A stretch of DNA of 12,208 nt from JBASNZ01 sp049657775. Lineage in GTDB: Bacteria > Actinomycetota > Coriobacteriia > Anaerosomatales > Anaerosomataceae. Every line of letters starts with the position of its first letter. Position 1 is the first letter of the stretch. The stretch is taken from NCBI GenBank assembly GCA_049657775.1, contig JBASNZ010000077.1, positions 1 to 12,208 of the forward strand. The letters are read 5' to 3'. Positions 1 through 5,110 of the stretch are shown one piece after another. The notes under the pieces were generated by a model. The model saw nothing but the letters and a program-made list of their open reading frames with translations, had not been told where the DNA came from and did no database searches. Position numbers and translations under genes: made by a program.

Positions 1-486
1 GCCAGCGGCAGAACGCCAGCCGCCGGTTCGCCACAGGCCAAGAGCCACGGAGGCTCCGAGTCCGATCAGGAACAGGCGCATGCCCAGGACCGCCACGCGG
101 TCCGCGGCCGTCGGGCTCAGTCCCGAGAAGGTGCCCGGCCGGGCCCAGAAGCGGGTCGCATCCGTCACGGTCGATCGCGCGGTCTTCCACCGGCGCGCGG
201 GTGAAAGGACGCGAGCGATCTCGCTCAGCGCGCGCCGCCACGCGCGTCCCACCCCGCGGGGAGCCGCGCTCAGCGCCCCGTCGACCTCGGCGGCGGTCGT
301 TCGAGCGCGACGGAGTATGCCGGCAGACGCCGTTCCCACCGCGCCACGAACGGCACGGACCGTGGAGTCGATGCCATTGATGGCCCGCGTGAGCGCCCGT
401 CTCCAGGTGAGGAACCACACGTGCGCAAGCCGCCCCGCAGGGGGCGGTGCGGTGGTCTCTTTGGCGGGCATCTGGCGTGCTACCAT
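1..486 (-). CDS. Hypothetical membrane protein, N-terminal part (cut by window edge)
   Basis: The minus strand is open without a stop from an ATG at 486 to position 1, giving the first 162 residues of a longer protein. I chose the ATG at 486 because AGGAG (498-502) lies 11 nt upstream; an in-frame ATG at 471 is the alternative. The visible part is rich in Arg and Ala, with several helix-forming stretches, a GLSPTAADR segment near residue 125, and one clear hydrophobic stretch (about residues 137-151, LFLIGLGASVALGLW) that looks like a transmembrane helix. I do not recognise the family. It is divergent from the PBP gene, with about 110 bp between the two starts that must hold both promoters; I see no convincing hexamers there. 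The plus-strand reading of the same DNA is Arg/Ala/Pro-rich noise. Confidence 0.6.
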   Translation of the reverse strand, partial: MVARQMPAKETTAPPPAGRLAHVWFLTWRRALTRAINGIDSTVRAVRGAVGTASAGILRRARTTAAEVDGALSAAPRGVGRAWRRALSEIARVLSPARRWKTARSTVTDATRFWARPGTFSGLSPTAADRVAVLGMRLFLIGLGASVALGLWRTGGWRSAAG

Positions 487-596
487 TGGTGTTGCCGCTC
501 CTGGCAGACCTGCGGATTTGTAGACAGCATACTGGACATCGGCGCCGTGTGGTTCTCCGCACGCCGAGGGTCGGCGGAAGTGGCGGAGGAGAGCGC

Positions 597-2588
597 GTGA
601 ACTCGCCCCGACTGGAGCGCATACTCAAAGTACTGGCCGCCGTTCTGGCTGTCGTTTGCATCCTCTTTCTCGGCCTGGGCGTGTACCTGTACAAGCTCTC
701 GAGCACTCTTCCCGATCTTCGAGTCGATCCCGACGCGTTCAAGCCGGCGCGGACCTCGGTCGTGTACGCCGCCGACGGATCGTTGCTGGCGGCCTGGCAC
801 GGCGAGCAGGACCGCACCGTCGTCAAGATCGACCAGATCCCGCAGAGCATGCGCGACGCGACCATCGCGATCGAGGACGAGCGGTTCTTCCTGCATCAGG
901 GCGTTGACGCCGAAGCCATCATGCGCGCGCTGCGCGAGAACACCGAGGCCGGGGAGTACGCGCAAGGTGGCAGCACGATCACGCAGCAGGTCGTGAAGCT
1001 GCTCTTCACCGAGGGCGAACGCACGCTCACCCGCAAGGTTCGTGAAGCGCTCATGGCGTACCAGCTCGAGACCAAGGCCGACAAGGAGCAGGTGCTTGAG
1101 ACGTACCTCAACCTCGTCTACTTCGGGCAGGGCTCGTACGGTGTCGAGAGTGCGGCCCAGCGCTACTTCGGCAAGCCGGCGGCCGGACTTACCGTCGCTG
1201 AGTCGGCGCTGCTCGCGGGTCTCATCCAGTCGCCGTCGCGCTACTCGCCGGGGTCTCACCCCGAGGCTGCGCTCGAGCGCAGGGACGTGGTTCTCGCCAA
1301 GATGGAGGAGCTGGGCTACCTCACGGGTGACGAGTACCGTGACGCACGTGCGGAGAAGATGGTTTACACAGCGCCAGCCGAGGCGGGGCAGATCGCGCCG
1401 CACTTCGTGGAGTATGTGAAGCAGTACCTCATCGATCAGCTTGGCTCGGAAATGGTGTTCCAGGGCGGGCTGCGCGTGCAGACGACCCTCAACCCCGCGC
1501 TCCAGGCGCAGGCCGAAGAGGCTGCACGGGCGCTGCTTCCCTCGGCCAAGGATCCCGAGGTCTCGCTCGTCTGCCTCGACCACACCACGGGCGAGATCGT
1601 GGCCATGGTGGGGGGCAGGGACTACGCGACCGACAAGTTCAACCTGGCGGTGCAGGGCAAACGCCAGCCGGGTTCGGCTTTCAAGCCGTTCGTGCTTGTC
1701 ACCGCACTCAAAGAGGGGATCCGGCCCTCTGATGTCTTCCCGGCCACGCCGTACTCCGTGAAGGTCAAGGACGGCACGTGGAACGTGCAGAACTACGAGA
1801 ACGCCATCACGAGCGGGTCCATGACGCTGTCGGCGGCGACCAACTGGTCGGTGAACGCCGTGTACGCGCGTCTCATCATGAAAGTCGGTCCGGAGGACGT
1901 TGTGGAGACGGCCAAGGCCATGGGCATCACCACGCCGCTCGAGCCGAACCCGGCGATCGCGCTCGGTGGACTGCGCACCGGTGTTTCGGCCCTGGAGATG
2001 GCCTCCGCGTACGGCACGATCGCGACCGGAGGCATGCGGCGCGTGCCGACGGCGGTCGTGAAGGTCACCGACGATCGCGGCATGCTCGTCTTCGAGCCGG
2101 AGCGCACCGAGACGCGCGCCATCCCCGAGGGGGTGGCCAAGCAGGCCTCGGTCATGCTGCACGATGTGGTCGAGGTCGGTACCGGCCAGGCCGCCAAGAT
2201 CGGACAGTGGGCGGCCGGCAAGACCGGCACCACGCAGGCGTACCGCGACGCCTGGTTCGTCGGGTACAGCGGCAACCTCTGTACCTCGGTGTGGGTCGGC
2301 TACCGGCAGGGTCAGGTTTCGATGACGAACGTTCACGGGATCAAAGTCACCGGCGGGAGCTATCCGGCGCGGGTGTGGCAGCGCTTCATGGCCAAGGCGG
2401 TAAAGCAGCGTTCTCGCCCGGTGGCCCCGGCCATCGAGCCCGCTCAACCCGGCGACACCGCGGGAGCGGGTGTCTCCGTCACCATCTGCACACAGTCGCT
2501 CCTGCTTGCCAACGAACGGTGTCCCGACACGATCGAGATGTATCTCGATGATGCACTCGTCCCCACGTCCGTCTGCGGGGTCCACTGA
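597..2588 (+). CDS. Class A penicillin-binding protein (bifunctional transglycosylase/transpeptidase)
   Basis: This 663-residue enzyme polymerises lipid II into glycan strands and cross-links the stem peptides on the outer face of the membrane. The start is GTG 597, with GGAGGA (585-590) six nt upstream; the frame is open further upstream but has no comparable SD. A short cytoplasmic tail and one TM anchor (about residues 11-32) come first. The GT51 transglycosylase follows, with catalytic Glu93 in AIEDERFF and the QGGSTITQQ motif at 123-131. The transpeptidase carries the three active-site motifs: S360-A-F-K363, S418-V-N420 and K542-T-G-T545. A short C-terminal tail (about 620-663) has three Cys (631, 642, 660), which may form a disulphide outside the cell. 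Length and domain order are normal for the family. The J-domain gene begins 4 nt after its stop, so the two are probably cotranscribed. Confidence 0.95.
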   Translation: MNSPRLERILKVLAAVLAVVCILFLGLGVYLYKLSSTLPDLRVDPDAFKPARTSVVYAADGSLLAAWHGEQDRTVVKIDQIPQSMRDATIAIEDERFFLHQGVDAEAIMRALRENTEAGEYAQGGSTITQQVVKLLFTEGERTLTRKVREALMAYQLETKADKEQVLETYLNLVYFGQGSYGVESAAQRYFGKPAAGLTVAESALLAGLIQSPSRYSPGSHPEAALERRDVVLAKMEELGYLTGDEYRDARAEKMVYTAPAEAGQIAPHFVEYVKQYLIDQLGSEMVFQGGLRVQTTLNPALQAQAEEAARALLPSAKDPEVSLVCLDHTTGEIVAMVGGRDYATDKFNLAVQGKRQPGSAFKPFVLVTALKEGIRPSDVFPATPYSVKVKDGTWNVQNYENAITSGSMTLSAATNWSVNAVYARLIMKVGPEDVVETAKAMGITTPLEPNPAIALGGLRTGVSALEMASAYGTIATGGMRRVPTAVVKVTDDRGMLVFEPERTETRAIPEGVAKQASVMLHDVVEVGTGQAAKIGQWAAGKTGTTQAYRDAWFVGYSGNLCTSVWVGYRQGQVSMTNVHGIKVTGGSYPARVWQRFMAKAVKQRSRPVAPAIEPAQPGDTAGAGVSVTICTQSLLLANERCPDTIEMYLDDALVPTSVCGVH

Positions 2589-2592
2589 GGCC

Positions 2593-2901
2593 ATGGCTAA
2601 GGACCACTATCGCACCCTGCAGGTCGCACGCAACGCCGACCCGGAGATCATAGAGAAGGCGTACAAGGTGCTGGCGAGGCGGCACCACCCTGACACCAGC
2701 CAGGATTCCCCCGAGCGTGCGCACAAGCGGATGCTCGCGCTCAATCAGGCATACGCCACGCTTCGCGACCCTGTGGCACGCGCTGCCTACGACGCTTCGC
2801 TGCCGCCGGAGCACGGGCACACCCGCAGCGGGTGGGAGGTCTTCTGGGACGGCGGACTCGTCGGTCTCTACGCGGATCGGCGTCGCAGAAGCGCGGAGTG
2901 A
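2593..2901 (+). CDS. Small J-domain (DnaJ-like) protein
   Basis: A 102-residue protein that is little more than a J domain (residues 3-70). It has the helix II basic run KAYKVLARRHH followed by the invariant HPD tripeptide at 32-34, then LNQAYATLRDPVARAAYD for helices III and IV. J domains stimulate the ATPase of a DnaK/Hsp70 partner through HPD. There is no G/F region, zinc finger or substrate-binding domain, so this is a stand-alone type III J protein and not DnaJ itself. The start is ATG 2593; the nearest SD-like bases (GAGG 2587-2590) overlap the PBP stop codon with only a 2-nt gap, which suggests translational coupling to the PBP gene. A longer frame opening at 2470 lies wholly inside the PBP gene and is not needed. 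The client is unknown. Confidence 0.88.
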   Translation: MAKDHYRTLQVARNADPEIIEKAYKVLARRHHPDTSQDSPERAHKRMLALNQAYATLRDPVARAAYDASLPPEHGHTRSGWEVFWDGGLVGLYADRRRRSAE

Positions 2902-2950
2902 CACCGGACGTCCGTCGGCGGCGAACCGTCCGACTGCGTGGTATCGGCAC

Positions 2951-2987
2951 AAAAAGACAGGCCGGGGCGTCTCGCCGTCGGCCTGTC
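2951..2987 (-). terminator. Rho-independent terminator of the ferredoxin-selenoprotein operon
   Basis: On the minus strand a hairpin with a perfect 9-bp stem (CGGCCTGTC in plus coordinates 2979-2987, pairing with GACAGGCCG at 2956-2964) and a further inner GGCG/CGCC pairing is followed directly by five T (complement of 2951-2955). It lies 24 nt beyond the stop of the minus-strand gene at 3011. The plus strand has no T-run after the hairpin, so the orientation is clear, although the stem may also slow transcription arriving from the J-domain gene. Confidence 0.8.
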
Positions 2988-3010
2988 GCGGTCCACGATG
3001 AGATGACGCA

Positions 3011-3346
3011 CTAGCAGATGGTGTCCAGACGGGTCTGGACCGCGCGAAGAATGGCCGGATACGAAACGGCGCCCTCGTACAGCGGCTCCCCGTCGATGAC
3101 GGTCACGGGGTACACGAGACCCTGCTCGCGTATCAGCTTGACCATCTCGGCGTGGGCGGTGACCACGTCTTCCCGCGACGTGTCGTGATATTCGATGATC
3201 GCCGACTGGCCAAAACGGGATTCCATCTCGGAACGGATGATTGCGGTGATCTCCTCCGGAGACCAGCTCGGGCCTCATCCACCACTAAAACACGATGTCT
3301 CGACAGGGAGGTCGTACACCTCGACCGTGACTACTGCCTTATCCAT
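3011..3346 (-). CDS. Candidate selenoprotein: thioredoxin-fold, ArsD-like, in-frame TGA (Sec24)
   Basis: Read from the ATG at 3346 to the TAG at 3011, this is 111 codons with one in-frame TGA at codon 24 (3275-3277). Seen: a strong SD (AGGAGGT, 3354-3360) seven nt before the ATG; the same reading frame on both sides of the TGA; and protein-like sequence on both sides. Residues 1-12 form a beta strand (VVTVEVYD), residues 19-27 read C-F-S-G-G-[TGA]-G-P-S, and residues 29-46 form a helix. A second strand (AIIEYHD), a helix, then YPVTVIDGEPLYEG with a likely cis-Pro loop complete a thioredoxin-like fold. From memory, ArsD proteins have CX4C-G-P-S and a later LPLLLLDGE strand in the same places; here the second Cys would be selenocysteine, giving a CX4U redox or metal/thiol site. 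A SECIS-like hairpin follows the TGA. Ordinary calling leaves only a 71-residue fragment from an ATG at 3226 that lacks any SD. The alternative is a nonsense-mutated pseudogene. Substrate unknown. Confidence 0.75.
3247..3265 (-). promoter_or_regulatory. SECIS-like hairpin just after the in-frame TGA
   Basis: On the minus strand TGGTCTCC-GGA-GGAGATCA folds into an 8-bp stem (one G-U pair) with a GGA triloop. Counting from the base after TGA, the stem covers +10 to +28 and the loop +18 to +20. Bacterial SECIS elements are stem-loops within the coding region, starting roughly 10 nt after the UGA, with a G at the start of the apical loop some 16-37 nt downstream, recognised by SelB. Position and loop fit this; the loop is small compared with E. 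coli fdhF. GC-rich DNA makes short hairpins common, so this supports but does not prove recoding. Confidence 0.55.
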
Positions 3347-3353
3347 GACCGGT

Positions 3354-3360
3354 ACCTCCT
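3354..3360 (-). promoter_or_regulatory. Ribosome binding site that fixes the selenoprotein start
   Basis: The minus strand reads AGGAGGT, a near-perfect Shine-Dalgarno site, seven nt before the ATG at 3346. It overlaps the TAG stop of the ferredoxin gene (3359-3361), so the two genes are translationally adjacent. Its strength is the main argument that translation starts upstream of the TGA and not at the ATG at 3226. Confidence 0.85.
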
Positions 3361-3562
3361 AGCCGAGGGTGACGGCGCCGCCGGGACAGACACGTGCACA
3401 CACGCCGCATCCGGCGCACAGATCTTCGTTCACCAGATAACCATTGGCTCCAGGATACATGCCCCCGGACACGGGGACGATAGCTCCCTTGGGGCACACG
3501 CGTCGCGCCGGACAACCCGGCGACCTATCGCATGACGCAGTATCGATCGTGTACGTCCGCAC
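3359..3562 (-). CDS. Small ferredoxin with one classic and one atypical Fe-S cysteine motif
   Basis: A 67-residue electron carrier. The start is GTG 3562, with AAGGAG five nt upstream; the frame runs further upstream through the promoter but without protein-like sequence. The C-terminal half has a classic [4Fe-4S] motif, C49-x2-C52-x2-C55-x3-C59-P. The N-terminal half has C11-DRSPG-C17-PARRV-C23-P, that is CX5CX5CP, so there are seven Cys in total and not the usual eight. By analogy with two-cluster ferredoxins, Cys23 would complete the cluster held by 49/52/55, leaving Cys11, 17 and 59 for a second cluster: either [3Fe-4S] or [4Fe-4S] with a non-Cys ligand. That is inference. It is the first gene of a two-gene operon and is a natural candidate electron donor or acceptor for the thioredoxin-fold protein behind it. 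Confidence 0.88.
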   Translation of the reverse strand: MRTYTIDTASCDRSPGCPARRVCPKGAIVPVSGGMYPGANGYLVNEDLCAGCGVCARVCPGGAVTLG

Positions 3563-3598
3563 GTCCACTCCTTGTACTCGAGCCTGCTTACGTTGCGC

Positions 3599-3627
3599 AG
3601 TATATACCCCGCGGGGTATGGACGCAA
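3599..3627 (-). promoter_or_regulatory. Promoter of the ferredoxin-selenoprotein operon
   Basis: On the minus strand TTGCGT (3627-3622), a 17-nt spacer, then TATACT (3604-3599; five of six consensus bases). The predicted transcript would start near 3592, leaving about 30 nt of leader before the GTG at 3562. The spacer is almost filled by a 16-bp palindrome (see next entry), which points to repression by a bound dimer or tetramer. Confidence 0.65.
3604..3619. promoter_or_regulatory. Perfect 16-bp palindrome, CsoR/CstR-like operator
   Basis: ATACCCCGCGGGGTAT is fully self-complementary and lies between the -35 and -10 hexamers of the minus-strand promoter, touching the -10. TACCCC...GGGGTA sites are typical of the CsoR/RcnR/CstR/FrmR (DUF156) repressor family, which senses copper, nickel, persulphides or formaldehyde. 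No such regulator gene is in the window, so the assignment rests on the shape of the site and its position. Confidence 0.6.
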
Positions 3628-3707
3628 GACGCGAGAACGAAGCGCATCGCTCCTCGGGGAACCCGTCTTCCACTACGCAGCGGAGTGCCGCGCTCTGGTA
3701 GTATTGT

Positions 3708-3762
3708 GCCAGCCGCGAACGCGGCTTTGAGGATGAGGCTGGCTCGAAACGGAGGATCCTCC
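3708..3762 (+). promoter_or_regulatory. Structured leader of the chemoreceptor gene
   Basis: Two competing hairpins are visible: GCCAGCC (3708-3714) with GGCTGGC (3737-3743), and AGCCGC (3711-3716) with GCGGCT (3721-3726). They share bases 3711-3714 and so cannot both form fully. The SD itself lies in GGAGGATCCTCC (3751-3762), a perfect palindrome that can close a 4-bp stem over GGAG. This could tune translation, but I recognise no known riboswitch, and short GC palindromes arise by chance. Confidence 0.3.
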
Positions 3763-3764
3763 AC

Positions 3765-4919
3765 ATGGCGTCACGACTGGGTGATACGGGCCGTCAGTTG
3801 CTTGTGCGTCTGATCGCCGCCGGCGTCGGCATCGGAGTGATATTCCCGCTCTTCGCGTCGCTGTTCGTGGAGTCCAAGAGTACGCTCGCCTGGTGGCTCT
3901 TCTTCTTCGCGTGCATCGCCGCCGGCGTAGCTCTCGGCGTGCTGGCGCACTACGTCTCGTTCCGGACGGCCGAGAAGGTGCTGCTCCAGGTGCTCGGCAC
4001 CGCCGGTCGTTCGCTCGGGGTCGCCGTGCACGACATCAAGGGGCTTGACGGCCTCAGCTCCGAGCTGGAACGGGTCTTGTCCAACGCGGCGAGCCTGCTT
4101 GACCAGATCCGCGCCGCAAACACCAACATCAGAGCGCTCACTGCCCAGGTGCTGGTAGCCACAGAGCAGCAGGCCGCGGGAGCATCCGAGCAGGCGGCGG
4201 CGGTCACGCAGACCTCGGCGACAGTCGAGGAACTCGCCCAGACCTCCAGCCAGATCGCCGACAACTCCGAGTCCGTCGTCCGCGTCGCGGAGCGGACCCT
4301 CGGCAGCGCCGAGGAAGGCATGCAGGCAGTTGCCGACACTGCCGAGGGCATCGAGGAGATTCGAGTCACCACCCAGCAGTCCTCGGACAGGATCCTCGCA
4401 TTGGGGGAGCGCAGTCAAGAGATCGGGCGCGTCCTCACGATCATCGACGAGATCGCCGAGCAGACCAAGATCCTGGCGCTCAACGCGGCCATCGAGGCTG
4501 CACGCGCGGGCGACGCCGGCAAGGGCTTCTCGGTCGTCGCCGAGGAGATACGCAAGCTCGCGGAGTCGGTGACCGAGTCCACGCAAGAGATCGGGCGGGT
4601 CGTTCGCGAGATCCAGGCGTCCACCTCGGCTCTCATCATGCAAACCGAGAAAGCCGCCAAGAAGGTCAACGAAGGCAAGAACCTTGCCCAGAACACCCAG
4701 GACGCTCTGGAGCGCATCGTGTCCCAGGTCGAAGAGACCACCGACGCCGCCAAGCAGATCTCGATCGCGACCCAGCAGCAGCGCACGGCATCCGACCAGG
4801 TCGTTGTGTCGATGAAAGAGATCGCCGTGGTATCGCAGCAGGCGGCCGGGACCTCGCGCCAGATCTCCGCGGCCATCCTTGAGCTCAACGCGCTCGTCGA
4901 TTCCATGGTCGTGCACTAG
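3765..4919 (+). CDS. Methyl-accepting chemotaxis protein without periplasmic sensor domain
   Basis: A 384-residue chemoreceptor that would signal to CheA/CheW from the inner membrane. The start is ATG 3765 with GGAGGA eight nt upstream. Two TM helices (about 12-34 and 41-63) are separated by only about seven residues, so there is no extracytoplasmic ligand-binding domain. A short linker follows, without a clear full HAMP domain, then a long coiled-coil cytoplasmic domain (about 95-384). The conserved hairpin tip is EIAEQTKILALNAAIEAARA with GFSVVAEEIRKLAE at about 255-268. Repeated A/S/Q/E-rich heptads flank the tip and could hold methylation sites. Such receptors sense something in the membrane or cytoplasm, for instance redox state or proton motive force, or act with a partner protein. 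Its position beside the ferredoxin operon and the cytochrome makes a redox cue plausible, but that is only inference. Confidence 0.92.
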   Translation: MASRLGDTGRQLLVRLIAAGVGIGVIFPLFASLFVESKSTLAWWLFFFACIAAGVALGVLAHYVSFRTAEKVLLQVLGTAGRSLGVAVHDIKGLDGLSSELERVLSNAASLLDQIRAANTNIRALTAQVLVATEQQAAGASEQAAAVTQTSATVEELAQTSSQIADNSESVVRVAERTLGSAEEGMQAVADTAEGIEEIRVTTQQSSDRILALGERSQEIGRVLTIIDEIAEQTKILALNAAIEAARAGDAGKGFSVVAEEIRKLAESVTESTQEIGRVVREIQASTSALIMQTEKAAKKVNEGKNLAQNTQDALERIVSQVEETTDAAKQISIATQQQRTASDQVVVSMKEIAVVSQQAAGTSRQISAAILELNALVDSMVVH

Positions 4920-5006
4920 GGCTCTTGGCACCGCCGGACGCGTTGCACCTCCCGCCGCTGGGCCGATCCGCTGCGTCTCCAGCGCGTTTCGGTACCCCAC
5001 CTTGTA

Positions 5007-5035
5007 TTGTTCCTTCACGAGGGTTTCGTTACAGT
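5007..5035 (+). promoter_or_regulatory. Possible promoter of the multihaem cytochrome gene
   Basis: TTGTTC (5007-5012), a 17-nt spacer, then TACAGT (5030-5035). Each hexamer matches the sigma-70 consensus only partly (three and four of six). Between it and the ATG at 5111 lies a short hairpin, GGCGA (5049-5053) with TCGCC (5061-5065). The stretch 4920-5006 after the chemoreceptor stop shows no clear terminator. Confidence 0.35.
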
Positions 5036-5110
5036 TACTGAGATGAGCGGCGAGAGGGAGTCGCCATACACTCAATGTCGGACCCCCGGGACGAGCAAGG
5101 AGAGATGCGC

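Noticed and set aside
80..523. A 147-codon plus-strand ORF at the left end
   Set aside because: It is Arg/Ala/Pro-rich and has no SD. The opposite strand is open to the window edge with an SD and a TM helix, so it is the better reading.
480..2594. A 704-codon minus-strand open frame
   Set aside because: It is antisense to the PBP gene, whose catalytic motifs are all intact. The translated product is Arg/His/Leu-rich with no fold-like pattern, as expected of GC-rich antisense frames.
3011..3226. A 71-residue minus-strand ORF from ATG 3226 as the complete gene
   Set aside because: There is no SD before that ATG, and the thioredoxin-like fold would lack its first strand and active site. The same frame continues upstream through the TGA to an ATG with a near-perfect SD.
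3771..5075. A 434-codon minus-strand open frame
   Set aside because: It is the antisense shadow of the chemoreceptor gene and rich in Asp/Leu/Gly/Arg without recognisable domains.
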